Source of the DNA: Channallabes apus
Lineage: Eukaryota > Chordata > Actinopteri > Siluriformes > Clariidae
Length of the DNA stretch: 64,000 nt
NCBI GenBank assembly: GCA_030522415.1
Contig: CM060106.1
Span: 27,119,967 to 27,183,966, forward strand
Reading direction: 5' to 3'
Within the stretch, counting starts at the first letter, position 1; every line of letters begins with the position of its first letter. The notes beneath the pieces were generated by a model that ran no database searches, was not told where the DNA came from, and saw only the letters and a program-made list of their open reading frames with translations. Positions 34,336 through 46,766 of the stretch are shown here, in pieces. Made by a program: the position numbers and the translations under genes.

Positions 34336-35393
34336 TAATTATTTGACTTGTTACTCAAATCCAAAACAGTTTAAATTAGGCACGTACTGTACCACATGCA
34401 ATCAACAATTTGGATAACAAAATGAATTCTGATTTCAGACACTGTTTAAAAACTGCAAATCCTTACACTCTGACTAAAATGCAATAACAAAAAAATGAAA
34501 AATGCTCGATTTAATCAGATTTCCAATTCAACTGATCATTTGTTGATTGAATCAATTCATAATTCAGAATCGATTCACACTTTTCGAATTATTTAGGTAA
34601 ACTTGCAAATGTTAAATGGTCTAAAATTAACAAAATCCCTAGAAATGCACAAAAGCTTTTGCAGAAAAGGGAGACTGCTTGCATATACGCTTGTTTTTAT
34701 GGGAGATTGGTAAATTACCGCCACCTACTGGACTGGAGTGTGAAGCAGAAGAAAAAATCATGGCATGAAAAAAATCAGCTTACATTGAGACATGACATTT
34801 AAACAATGAACAAATTAGTGGTGATGGGAGTTGGTAAACATTCCATAATTGATCATCGGTTGGAGTAAACCAAAGATCAATTAATAATCGACTGAACCAC
34901 ACAATATAATGCATTTGTCAATGAAAAACGTATCAAAATTGAAGTGCAGGTAAGTATTACGGTAGATCTTGTCCTAAGTTTTCCTACTCTTCATGAAGTT
35001 TGTCACCTGGAACACGAGTAAAAAGTAAATAATGGGGGGTAAAATTCCAAAACCCTCATTCTGTCGTGAGACTCATATGAAGCTTCTGCAGTTCAACTGG
35101 GCTAAGTTGAGGTGGTATGTTTCAAAGTGGTGTTTTAAGTACAAATCTAACTTTTTTTTTTTTTTCAGAGTAGCCACCTGGCTATACGACCAGATCCGGT
35201 TAGCTATACACACCCATGTTGTGAGTATTTTCAGTTATCAGTATTATATGCACGTGTTTACATTAGACAATAGTTGTCCATGTGCAATATGGCATGTTTA
35301 AGAAATTTTTAACGAGTGCTGTTTTTATTAACTGCTTAAAATGCACAGGAAATCAACTGATCATCAACTTTAATCGATAATCGACTATAGATA
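34336..35393. mobile_element. Old hAT-like relic
   Basis: AATTGATCATCGGTTGG and ATTAATAATCGACTGAACC near 34850-34900, and ATCAACTTTAATCGATAATC near 35360-35390, are degenerate hAT subterminal words. The segment 34600-34770, including GGTAAACTTGCAAATGTTAA and CCGCCACCTACTGGACTGGA, recurs diverged at 42820-43020 and weakly at 41170-41230. Boundaries cannot be set. Confidence 0.4.
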
Positions 35394-35402
35394 CCTTTAA
35401 AA

Positions 35403-35738
35403 GTTCATTCATCTTCTATACCGCTTTATCCTGTATTCAGGGTCTTAGGCTTAGGGCACAAGGCGAGGTACACCCTGGACAGGGTGCCAATCCATCGCAG
35501 GGCACACACTCATACGCACATTCACACACTACGGTCAATTTAGGAACGCCAATTAGCCTAACCTGCATATCTTTGGATTGTGGGAGGAAACCGGAGTACC
35601 CGGAGGAAACCCACCAAGCACGGGGAGAACATGCAAACTCCATGCACACAGAGACGGGAATCGAGCCTGGCCGGGGAATCGAACCCGGACCCTGGAGGTG
35701 CAAGGCGACAGTGCTAACCACTACACCACCGTGCCGCC
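35403..35738 (-). mobile_element. V-SINE with 9-bp target duplication
   Basis: Tail TTCATTCATC at the left, then the conserved centre and tRNA head ending CACCGTGCCGCC at the right. CCTTTAAAA flanks both sides (35394-35402 and 35739-35747). A few internal deletions relative to the other copies. Confidence 0.88.
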
Positions 35739-35747
35739 CCTTTAAAA

Positions 35748-37287
35748 CTTTAAATACTTAAAAATGCTTGAGAATATCAGACAGTAGAATTTAGTGCTAT
35801 CGAATCGAATGAAACTGAAATCAGAATTCCCCAAAATGGAATCAAATGAAATTAACTGTACCTTTGATTCACAGCGCCAGAGAACATCCGAAACTCCACA
35901 GAGACAATAAAGTAAACTAACCCACAACAAAGTGCCATCCTGATTTCATTAAAAATGCTTAATTAAAGCAGAACTGAAAATAGTAAGATGAAAATGCAAA
36001 AGCAATTTTTTTCTGCCTGAGATGATTTCTCTAGTAATATACAGTACAGTACAGTATATGAGTACTGATTACTCTTGCCCTAAACACTGATTTCAGGATG
36101 ATGGCTGAGTGCTGTGTGATGCCCCCTGTCTCATCTGTATGCTAATGGTACACACAGTCAGAAGAACAGGGCTGCTAATGATGGAGCCTTGTGAATAGCC
36201 TGAGTGCTTGAGTTCTAATAATGACCTAACAGAGGCAAAACAAGGCTGGAGCTAAACAAAGGTCTAGCAAAACCTGCAGTGCTGAGCACAGACACCATGC
36301 AAGGCCACACTTACGGCAGTGTCATAACCCAATGCGAGATGATGATTCATTTCTGAAAATCTATCTGCTCTGTTGATACAATCTGTGAGTCATGTTGCAC
36401 ATGGTTACGCGTATTACTGCATATACGCTTTCCTCGACTTACAGTACTGGGATATGTGTAGTTACACTGCGTTGTTGACTGAAACTATATATTATAAAAA
36501 ATGCTTGTGAATTAAGTGTTTCATTCAAATTTTTACTAAATGTGTAAATGTGAAAACAAAATAAAGAAAGTTTGTCATTGAATTTTAAACAAAATCTATC
36601 AAATACTTTCTTTGTTATTCCTTGCTCTACATGTGGCTTTACACCACAATTATAATGAAACAAGATATGCACCAAGATCTCATCAAGTGATTCAGCATGC
36701 AGGAAGATCCACCATTACTGGAACCCAGCAAGATGGAATCTGGTTACAGAAATGCCAGGAAGCGACCTGCATGACGTCACTAGGTCGGAGTCTGTATTCA
36801 GTATGCTGAGCTTACTCTAAGAGGAACGTTCCAATCATTGGTGTATAATTTCCAGTAATATTAACACACACACTCATTCCCTGGACACTTAACAATATCT
36901 TCACTTGGGCTTGTGCCCAGTGTTCCATTTTTTTATTTTTTTTTATTCTTCCCTGTCACAATTTCCTACCAGTACCAAAACTTTATTGGTCTATGCTACT
37001 TTACTTTTTTATACAAGAGGCATTTTCTGACATACTGGCAGTTATATTATGACACATTTTGTTAATTAACGTTATCAGAATATAATTCGTACAGTTTTAA
37101 CACGGGTAGCACAGTCTGATAGTTTTAAAAGTATATGTGAATCCTCAATTCAACTCTTAAAGTAACCGTACAAATGATAAAACAAACAAACAAAAAATGA
37201 AAGATCATACCATCAGTTGATGCAATAGTACCATACATTTATCGACAGGCACTACAGCAACAAAACAAAACATATTTTTAGTATTCA
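35748..37287. other. Non-coding, nothing recognised
   Basis: About 1.5 kb with no gene or clear repeat. Confidence 0.5.
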
Positions 37288-37300
37288 CAATAATAGCAAT

Positions 37301-37669
37301 GGCGGCGCGGTGGTGTAGTGGTTAGCACTGTCGCCTTGCACCTCCAGGGTCTGGGTTCGATTCCCGTCTCTGTGTGCATGGAGTTTGCATGTTCTCCCCG
37401 TGCTTGGTGGGTTTCCTCCGGGTACTCCGGTTTCCTCCCACAGTCCAAAGATATGCAGGTTAGGCTAATTGGCGTTCCCAAATTGCCCGTAGTGTGTGAT
37501 TGGGTGTGTGAGTGTGTGTATGTGTGTGTGCCCTGCGATGGATTGGCACCCTGTCCAGGGTGTACCCCGCCTAGTGCCCGAAGTCTCCTGGAATAGGCTC
37601 CAGGTCCCCCACGACCCTGAACACAGGATTAAGCGGTATAGAAAATGAATGAATGAATGAATGAATGAA
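37301..37669 (+). mobile_element. V-SINE with 11-bp target duplication
   Basis: Starts GGCGGCGCGGTGGTGTAGTG, box B GGTTCGATTCCC, ends in (ATGA)n. CAATAATAGCA on the left (37288-37298) and CAATCATAGCA on the right (37670-37680) match at ten of eleven positions. It lacks the small head duplication (an extra GATTCCCCGGCCAGGCTC) of other copies. Confidence 0.9.
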
Positions 37670-37680
37670 CAATCATAGCA

Positions 37681-38890
37681 TGTATTGATTTACTTACTAT
37701 GCAAATCACAGTAAGAAACAAGTATTCCCACCCATGAACCTGAATAATCTTAAACCTGTGTGTTTAATAAACCCATATTAATAGCACATTTACTGTTCCA
37801 AAAATGGATTTAAAAAATCAAAAAGTGAATTGAATTCCACGTAGATTTTTGTCCTAATGTTCATTCATTCATATTGCTAAAAGTTAATTTTTTTAAATAT
37901 GTGAAGTTCACAATATAATGATTCTGTGTCCACAGACAACATCCACAAAAGTTTAGAGTACATGGTATAACTGCTGAGAACCGGTTGACAATGTGAGCGA
38001 CGCATCTGCGCTCGATGGTGCTTGTTAAAAAAGGCTTCACAGTGTTTGTAACCGTGGAGGCCATATCTCTTTTAATGAATCGCCAGCAGTCAGTCTCACC
38101 TCCTGCTTCTAAAATAGCCTTAAATCATGATGTGAATTAGGCAATAACCCAGCTAGATCGTACGATTCTGAGAATGTGAATCTCCTAGATAATGGAGAAA
38201 GAACAGACTGATCTCTAACCGTTAAGACTGAGACAAGTTAGGAGAGTAATTGTGACATGGAGAAATGTTCCTACTTCACCTATGCCACCACTGTTTAGTC
38301 AAAGCAATGATCTAGTGGAGAATGAAGGCAGAAGCATTCTGTAATCGGATTCATTTCATCTCTTTCCAACACAACACATCTGCCTGCCAACGATGGACTT
38401 ACTCATGAGCAAATGATAATAATGGAACTCAGCGAAAATAAGTTAGCTCATTTAAATGCTAATGTACTCCTCTCTTAACCTATCATATGCACACATGCTT
38501 ACCAGTGAATAGCTGAATAAGCTGGTATTACAGAATATTGTGAGTGAGTAATGTACTGTAGTAATGCATGCCTAGATCTATTCGAGCTTTATTCAAGGCC
38601 TACCTAAATGAACAACTCAATTCATACTTTTACCATGTAAGTTATCTAGCATAAATAGTATACCTATATTTCACCCAAGGTTTTTTTTTTTTTTACTATA
38701 CAGTTTAAACCTATCTACTGTAATAGCTGTTGGAACAGGAAAAGTTATTTCACTGGGTCCTTACAATTCAACATGTAAAACACACATTTGGAGATCTAAT
38801 TTAAGCCATTTAAAATGCTTTCATTTGGTTGAGGCAATATGCTGTGATATCAAAATCAGACATTGATCCTATCATGGATTGAAACCCTTA
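37681..38890. other. Non-coding, nothing recognised
   Basis: AT-rich spacer with a T-run near 38680; no gene or repeat identified. Confidence 0.5.
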
Positions 38891-38904
38891 TGTACGTAAT
38901 TGAC

Positions 38905-39130
38905 TCCGGTTTCCTCCCACAGTCCAAAGACATGCAGGTTAGGCTAATTGGCGTTCCCAAATTGCCCGTAGTGTGTGATTGGGTGTGTGAGTGTGTGTGC
39001 CCTGCGATGGATTGGCACCCTGTCCAGGGTGTACCCCGCCTAGTGCCCGAAGTCTCCTGGGATAGGCTCCAGGCCCCCCGCGACCCTGAACACAGGATTA
39101 AGCGGTATAGAAAATGAATGAATGAATGAA
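38905..39130 (+). mobile_element. 5'-truncated V-SINE with 14-bp target duplication
   Basis: Begins directly in the conserved central domain (TCCGGTTTCCTCCCACAG) and keeps the tail (ATGA)n. TGTACGTAATTGAC on the left (38891-38904) and TGTACTTAATTGAC on the right (39131-39144) differ at one base. The whole tRNA head is absent, and the duplication proves that it was inserted in this short form. Confidence 0.92.
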
Positions 39131-39144
39131 TGTACTTAATTGAC

Positions 39145-41480
39145 CCACAGTGACTAGTGCTCCCAGTAAGACCATCCTCCCTGAACAAATCGAAGGTAAC
39201 GGGTCAGTCCAATTCAAAAACCCCTATCGAAGGAAGAAAAAAGATTGTTTCCTGAAGTGGTGACATGGAGCCATCTCCTGAGCTTACAACCAAGGATGGA
39301 GGTCAAGGGCAATACTAGTTGGATAACAGGAATAAGATGGACAGGTTTAAACACTTTCAGTAGAACCTGGCTGTGGGAATATTACTTCACTGCAGGGAAA
39401 GATCTTCAGCTAGTGTATGAGGAAAGTTATCAGCTCTATATACAGTAGCCTTACACCAGCACACAGTTTGGCTCCAGTACCAAACTTCAGGTGTAAAGAG
39501 TGTTGTCACTCCTACTCCCACAGGAGACTGGCTTCAAGAATGTATGAAGATTCTCACTACTCCTAGCCTGAGGGTCTCCTGGTTCTTCCCAGTAAACAAG
39601 TCTGGTGCTGCTTTGAGATTTCAGGTCTCGGGTAGGATGATTGTACATACTGTATGTACAGTAGTCTGCTAAAATGCAGTTTGGAGCATTCAGCCTTTTT
39701 GAAGTAGGTAGAGCTGACACTATAGTTCTCTTTGGTGACTGACAGATATAATAAGGTGTGATTGGGTGAAATGGCCTCCCAGATATAAACTGAAATAGCC
39801 TTCTGTGTTGGATTATCGATCATAAAAACTGTTTAAAGGTATATCTTATCTCACCTTATGCCCCAGAGCAATTGGGCCAAAGGTCAATAATTAATTTTGT
39901 GATTGTATGTTCACACTTTAGGCCGTATGTACTGGTCAATTACTCGGCCCTCTTGATGGATAAATTATCTGGTTTTCTGGTTGCTTGGGAGACTCTAACA
40001 GACACTTTGATGAGATAAATATTTCAATCAAATTGAAATGCTGCAAAAGCTGCAAAAAAGTGAGCAGAAGTCCTCTGGTGTATAGTGGTAACCTTAGGAC
40101 ATGCAGATGTACACCAGGAGAGTAAGCGAAGACTTCAAGTTAAAGGAAATAAGCTCTACACATACAGGTAATGCTCTACTCATTCAAAAAGTCTGAGCAA
40201 GATGCGCTGTAGACTTCTGAATGCTCAAGTGTAGGGTTAGTTTGGACAAAGACTGAGGATACAGCTGAATGATGGACATGAACCCAGTAGACATGCCATA
40301 CCGTCAAGAGCAACAGAAATTTCTGCTGATTTAATGTCCATTTCTATGACTGGTGTTAGTAACCCCCATGGCAGTACGTCTGGATGGGATTCTGCAACAT
40401 TAATCTTGTCTGGGTAATCTTTTTAGCTTTGAGAAGTCACACCTCTTTCGCAAAATCTGACAGGAACCGCTCCATTATGTCTGAGTCGAGCAGTAATGAT
40501 TATTTAAAAAGAGCACATTTAGTGAATAGATCATTAGCAGCCTCATTGTGCAGAAGCCTAGCCTCCGCATTCTGCGACAGAACTTTATAGATGTTGGTAT
40601 CAGCCTCCTTGACCTCAATATTACAGTGAACACAAGCAGTGAACAGCACAGTCAGCACTTCGGGAATTGACCCGGCAACCTCTATAACGAACAGCACAGC
40701 ACCATCACTCATCAGAAGGCAACCGTACAACAGAAACTCAATTAGTGCAGTGAGGAACTTTAAAAATGACTTTTAAAGTTGCTAAGAACTTCTGTCATCT
40801 GGTTTTATTACATTTTCAATTCCAAATAGCTGACTTACTTTTATCACAGGTTTAATAGAATCATCAGCTGGTACATAAGATGTAACTACCTTACAAAAAC
40901 ATTCTATCTAAAACCCTTTCCACAGGTTCAAGACGGAACGACTGCACCTTCATTAAGCCCCAGTGTTCTGTGTAAAAGGCGTCTTTGTTAGCAATCATAG
41001 AGCACAAAGGAAAGTCCCTTCGTGTGTTTAGCAAAGTTAATCACCATATCCGTGGGAAATGGCAATGAATTGGTGAAACAGTAAAGTCCAGGTACTCCTT
41101 AACTTTTTGATATTTTGTTGGTCAGTGCAATTAATTAAACAGAATGAGACAGTTTTCGATTAAGAGTCTGTTCACACTTTTAAAATTATTTAGGAAGACA
41201 GTAAAGGGACTAAAATTGATCAATTCTTTAAAAATATACTACAGCTTACGCAGAAAATAGAAACCGTATACTTACACATACAAGTATACAATTTCAATCA
41301 AAGTCTTAAATTGCAGATTAAATTGAAAGATATTCAAGTCCAATATTCAAATTCAATGCATTATTACTTTTGCAGTCCTGAAGCTTTGATTTAGTTAGGT
41401 AAACTTACTTTCTTTTTATTGATTGAACGGTAGCACATTTTAATTGTGAATGAATCCATTTTAAAATTGTAATTAATTGT
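39145..41480. other. Non-coding, possibly containing unrecognised old repeats
   Basis: No gene could be identified in 2.3 kb. The base composition around 39180-39640 is less AT-rich and could be an eroded retroelement, but no domain is legible. A palindrome TACATACTGTATGTA lies near 39645-39659. Confidence 0.35.
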
Positions 41481-41500
41481 CTAATTAATTAAAAAAATTT

Positions 41501-41885
41501 ATTATTCATTCATTCATTCATCTTCTATACCGCTTAATCCTGTGTTCAGGATCGCGGGGGACCTGGAGCCTATCCCAGGAGACTTCGGGCACTAGGCGGG
41601 GTACACCCTGGACAGGGTGCCAATCCATCGCAGGGCACACACACATACACACACTCACACACCCAATCACACACTACGGGCAATTTAGGAACGCCAATTA
41701 GCCTAACCTGCATATCTTTGGACTGTGGGAGGAAACCGGAGTACCCGGAGGAAACCCACCAAGCACGGGGAGAACATGCAAACTCCATGCACACAGAGAT
41801 GGGAATCGAGCCTGGCCGGGGAATCGAACCCAGACCCTGGAGGTGCAAGGCGACAGTGCTAACCACTACACCACCACGACGCCAA
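41501..41885 (-). mobile_element. V-SINE, full length
   Basis: Tail (ATTC)n at the left, centre, and head ending CACCACGACGCC at the right. Both flanks are AT-rich (ATTAATTAAAAAAA on the left, AAAAATAAATTAATTAA on the right), so the target duplication is ambiguous. Nearly identical in body to the 2504-2874 copy. Confidence 0.9.
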
Positions 41886-42715
41886 AAATAAATTAATTAA
41901 ATAAAATTTTTCATTTTGCCAAACACTGTATAGCCATTGTTTAGCAGTTGTGTGCAAAAATGCATGAATATGATTTGCAATTATTCTGAATTACCTAATA
42001 GGAAGCACTTAGCATTCACATTCATAAGGAAAATACATACCGGAATAGCTGCCATATTATACACAGTTCTTATAATAAATTATTTATCATGCACACTGAA
42101 AACTGTATCCTGTTATGCTTTGGACACACCTGATATGGCCATATTCGTTTGCACACACCTGAAGATTGATTCATAACTGATCGCTTGTTCGTGCAGGAAC
42201 TAAAGTCTAAAGCTGTTGTTTTAAAACCTTAATTGCTTCTATGTAGAACGTAATTAAATAAAAACACTCAATGGTGCTAACTGATGAGGTAAGGTCTTAC
42301 CTTTTTATAACTCTTTTAGATGCTTAACTTATTAATCTGTGTTTTAGTGTAAAATCTATACTGCACACAACCAGTCTTATGGACACAACCAGCACAGCTT
42401 GAGCAAAAACTCAGCAAGTAAAATGCTGATGTCAAGTAAACTTGCTGATATTTTGAACGGTCTCGATAACAATCTTGAGTAGTTCTTCCACACTTTATCC
42501 ACGTTGCCTGGAGGCTGTGAGCACAGTTTGTTCTGTTTCAGGCATTTCTTTCGACAGATTCAGAACAGACATTTGCAGCAAGTGGGAACTGTTCTACTTC
42601 AGATACATGACTCATTCTAAGTGAGTGAGACACAGTACATGTGAGCGGCATGCATTTCCCTTTTGTGTGGAAGCAGAACACATGTGGACTGCTTCCCCAG
42701 GGAACTAGAGATGTG
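41886..42715. other. Non-coding, nothing recognised
   Basis: No gene or repeat seen. Confidence 0.5.
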
Positions 42716-43110
42716 TCATTTAATCAATTATTATATATAATATATATCATAATCTTTTGTTGGTCGATTTAATTAACTGACTCGACTGAGTTGTCGACTG
42801 AGAATGGAGAAATAATTTTTAAATGATTTAGGTAAACTTTTAAACGTTAAGTGGTCTCAAATAAACCAATTTCTTAATAACTGGACTAGAGATAATGTAT
42901 GCGGAGAACACAAACTGCCTGCAATCTCCCGCAGCTTTGGGAAGATATCGCTTCTTCTTCTTTTGTGTTTATGGGTGGTTGGTGCAACTGCTACCTGCTG
43001 GACTAGAGAGTTAGGCAGAAGAAAGCAAAAATTTTGTTATTTGTATGAAACATCAAAAACAATAAAAACAACCAACAATACAAGACTGGTAATTGAAATT
43101 ACATACATAA
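42716..43110. mobile_element. Old hAT-like relic related to 34.6-kb copy
   Basis: TTGGTCGATTTAATTAACTG and GTTGTCGACTGAGAATGG, then GGTAAACTTTTAAACG and TGCTACCTGCTGGACTAGAG, parallel the 34.6-34.9-kb sequence. Both are clearly diverged. No terminus is visible. Confidence 0.45.
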
Positions 43111-44329
43111 AAGTCCAAACAATGAATTCAAGCAATAAAGTGTGAACTGTATATGGAAACATTGCTACAGTACATGAACTCCTAACCTCCATTAAAGCCT
43201 GTAAACATAGCTACCAAAAAATGACATCATCCTCAATATTCTCTCAGTCATACTAACAAAATCACATATATAACAATCATACTGATTGCCTACACTTGAA
43301 CTTATGTATACAGACTCATAGGCTGCGTTCCATTCCACAGTGTACTTTAAAAAGTACTTTTTATCAAGGGTCACTTCCACCAATCGGATCACCCTGCAAC
43401 GTCACCGGCAGACATCGCCTCCTGACATCCATGTGTAACTTTGGTACTGTAAGCACATTGGATACCTGTTGCTACTACTTTGGAAATTTAATTAAGCATA
43501 AATTATTTATTGAAAAAAAACTGATAAAATCAAAAAAATGTACACTAATGTATACTAAATCTGCGCATAACTCATGAATGTTGTATGCAATTAATTTATA
43601 AGATATATGGAGAAATTAGTTTTGGGCAGTTTTACAAATTATGAGCCTATGTACCGTATAAGTAAAGATGATTTACTTGATTAAATTCAGTTTAAATAAG
43701 ATGACATTTTTTATTTAATTAAAATATTCCATTAATTAATATTGATAATTTTCATGGTAATAAATCGATAAATCTCCTGTCGAGCTCAGTTCCAGCAAGG
43801 TGTAATGACTGATGGGAAATTTTTATGTCCATTTCCGGCAAAGTGATGAACCCAATGTTCAATTGTCCCCTACACCGTTCACAGTTCCCTTTGAACTTAA
43901 CAGTTTCGTTCCCTGCGGAACGGCATCACACTTAACATGGCTTAATCCCCAGTGCAGTCAAGGAATTATGGACCTGAACAGAGCTATAGCCTCTGTTTAA
44001 CTGCAGTGTAATCTCCCACACCTGTGGTTTGCCAAACCTTGCATCATTGCATCTGTATTCACTCTGTTTCATGATTTATGAGCTTGTATTTCGGCCTGGT
44101 TTGCATTTCACCTCACCTGTACTTGATTCTTGACCCTGTTTTTGTCTGTAGATTTGATTTGTGTTGACTGTGTAAAAATAAAGGAAGCCATCCACAATTT
44201 TCACTATCTCTGCTGCCTGGCAACAATAAAGAGAGAAAAAGACTAGTACTTCTAATAATCATATTAAAGAAATCATCTCCAATATATGATGTTCTTCAGA
44301 ATCATGCTGATTGAACAATTCATGCTAAA
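43111..44329. other. Non-coding, with possible TE fragments
   Basis: GGCTGCGTTCCATTCCACAG at 43321 resembles the start of a fish DNA transposon, but no partner end was found. Around 44090-44190, CACCTCACCTGTACTTG, TTCTTGACCCTG and AAAATAAAGG resemble the 3' part of a fish LTR. Neither is certain. Confidence 0.3.
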
Positions 44330-44440
44330 AGAACACACATTATTTTCACTTTTGTCTCCATCATTAGTGCTTGGCATTTCTTAGAAGTACCAGCTTCATT
44401 GCCGCTGCTTTTCCGCTTGCTTCTGGACATCCTGGGCTTG
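44330..44440 (-). pseudogene. Tigger/CENP-B-like transposase N-terminal remnant
   Basis: On the minus strand MSRSKRKSSGNEAGTSKK followed by METKVKI matches the very start of Tigger (pogo superfamily) transposases, ahead of the CENP-B-type DNA-binding domain. Homology stops after this short segment. The upstream minus-strand sequence gives no further match that I can see. A fossil of the 5' end of one element. Confidence 0.5.
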
Positions 44441-44639
44441 TAACACTGCACACACATGACAATGTACACCAGATAATGACTTCCGTGACTGAACATGCGT
44501 GAATGCATAGAATGCTGGAACGAATGGAATGTTGCCGTTTTAATCGCTTTAGGACACTTAAGGACACTTTCACTCGCATAGAGCCGGTTTTCGTGATCTT
44601 GCCGCTGATGAGGAAAAGGACGCTGTTTCTTCATGTTAA

Positions 44640-44950
44640 GACCCCGTTCACAGACGGGAAAGACACCATGCTGACGGACGTGCCTTCTGTGGCCGCACCC
44701 AAAGAGAACTGCTTGGGGCCCGTTGGCCAGTCAGCGGGAGGACCTGTTCGAAGTAGCATGCAGGAGGCACTGCCCACACTTCCCCCCTCTCATCACTCTG
44801 CCCTCCCCATCAGCCTTGTGTCTGCATGCCAGCAGGGCACTGCCTCCTTAGAACCCTTTTCTTCCCCACTTTTCAAAAAAAATATTACCCTTTACTGTAA
44901 GACCTCGCCTCGTGTCCATGTCTCTGTGGTATCACGCATGCAAAGACTGT
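44640..44950 (+). repeat. Unidentified interspersed repeat, related to 57.4-57.7 kb
   Basis: TGTAAGACCTCGCCTCGTG and CTCTGTGGT at 44897-44931 match, in inverse orientation, CACAGACATGAGGCGAGGTC at 57449-57468 and its neighbours. The upstream parts are GC-rich in both copies with looser similarity. An open frame of 189 codons (44503-45072) spans it, but no domain is recognised and it also covers unrelated flanks. Confidence 0.4.
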
Positions 44951-46117
44951 TACAGTATTTGGGGGAACTACTTTACTGTATAATGCTAAATGTCAAGATA
45001 TCACATTATTTGATTAAAGATGAACTCCAGATGTTTCTACAGCATCAACTAGATCATGGAGCTATAACCTGAACACAGCGGAGAACTTTCGCTCTATCAG
45101 TGGTGTGCCTACAGGATAGTTCTGCCTCGTTTCAAGCTGAATTTTCTGAGGAACAGCTGTGATTGTCAAGTAAGGCAGGCTAGTACCAAGCTCACAAATT
45201 CTGCCAGGCATTTCCGTTTGAGCGAAGGCACAAACAGTCTGAATGCTGATGTCTGGAGACGAGGTTACACGGCTCAGTTGAGGCTAATATTAACGCGGGT
45301 GCGGAAAATGCAACTTCAGCTGCCTGTCCCAATCTGATGGATTTCAGGGCCTTTTTTTAAATATGGTGTTGAGTTTATTCTTTCTTAGTCAGCATAGCAG
45401 CTTGCTTCACATTATTCACAGCCAGAAGACGAATATGGCATCATTATTTGTTAGATTACCACCACAGGTGCCATGATAGGATACAATTTACGTCTTTGTC
45501 TCTTCCCTGCCTTGCTCTACAGCCTGATTATTGTTTGTACGTGTTTCTTGTAATTAGGTTGTGTTGAGTTTGTCACACTTGTCTGGTTCTGAAATGTGTG
45601 TAGGCTGTGTATATACTCACATCTCTGTTTAAGATATTCATAATGTTCTTTCCGAGTTCCTCAGACTTGTTTATTATTAGATCCTGCTTATAATTGTGCT
45701 CTGACCTTTTCCTGCCTGACCTGAATTTGGATAATGTTTATGGATATATGTGGGTTATCTGCCTGTGCCTTGACCACACCATTGATTCTGACAATTATAT
45801 TTGGAATAGTGCTAATTCAAGTCTACACATTTACACCCTGTTGGGATACCTGCAATTGAGACAAAGACAAAAGCAAATGCCATTCCTTTTACAACGGACA
45901 ATAATACAGTACTTTCTAAGACTCCTGGATGTAGCCAGCTGTGCCACTGCTAGGATTTAATATCAATATTCAGCACATAGGGTGAAGACTTATACAGTTT
46001 ATAAACAAAGTCAGTAATAGCTTGGACATTTGTATTCTGGCACTGCCACAACCATCGGTGGTCAGATGAGTGAGAATGAGGACTTGTGTCGTGTGTGACA
46101 TGTTCTAGGAGGATGCC
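44951..46117. other. Non-coding, LTR-like trace
   Basis: 45690-45790 (TGACCTTTTCCTGCCTGACC, GCCTGTGCCTTGACCAC) resembles the 3' part of fish LTR retroelements, but no boundaries or partner were found. Nothing else recognised. Confidence 0.3.
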
Positions 46118-46195
46118 CATGTCAGCATGTCTACCCTGACCTTCCCAGATTGGTAGCTTTTATCTTGGGAAGGTCAAGGTAGGCATGCTGATATG
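46118..46195. repeat. Long near-perfect hairpin, about 33-bp stem
   Basis: The left arm (46118-46150) contains GTCAGCATGTCTACCCTGAC and CTTCCCAGAT; the right arm (46162-46195) is its complement with ATCTTGGGAAGGTCAAGG and TAGGCATGCTGAT. Only about three positions and one extra base break the pairing. The loop is 11 bases. Length suits a microRNA precursor, but it could equally be a palindromic remnant of a transposon. Confidence 0.8.
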
Positions 46196-46690
46196 CTTTA
46201 TATAGGGAAGAAACGTTGCATCTTGATATGTGCAATATACCCATAGTCTGGGGAGTCTATATTGAATATTCAGGGAGATTTAACTCATCTGTATTTCCTG
46301 AGTTCTGATATAGAATTAGTGTCCTTGGCCTTGATTTGTTCTCATTTCTCACTCACTGTCAACTTTAACTTCCTCTTATGCCAACAGCTGACCAAATAAA
46401 ATCTTTAAGAACAGCCGACATCAGGGGCAGAAATGGAATGTAGAAAGTACTTCTATCTACTGCTTTTCAATGCAGAAAGAAGGACACATGACTGCGTTGA
46501 AATGTGATGGAGCACAAAAAAAAAAGTTAAACCTTGAACATGACTCATAATCTCTACACAAAATAAACTGAATGAGAATTCAAAAATATTAAAATGACCT
46601 TTGTGTGATCTTATTTTGAGAACACAATATTCTTACGTTTCCACTGCAGTCTTCATCATTTTGATATTAATCCGCAATGAAAAGGGAACT
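46196..46690. other. Non-coding spacer, nothing recognised
   Basis: No gene or repeat seen. Confidence 0.45.
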
Positions 46691-46691
46691 T

Positions 46692-46762
<71 letters not shown>
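46692..46762. repeat. Poly-A followed by (TA)n
   Basis: A run of about 17 A followed by about 27 TA units. Confidence 0.95.

Positions 46763-46766
<4 letters not shown>

Noticed and set aside
39180..39640. Possible LTR-retroelement remnant
   Set aside because: No reverse transcriptase, integrase or gag motif could be read in any frame.
44503..45072. 189-codon open frame, the longest in the window
   Set aside because: It crosses an unidentified repeat and unrelated flanks, has no recognisable domain and no gene-like context.
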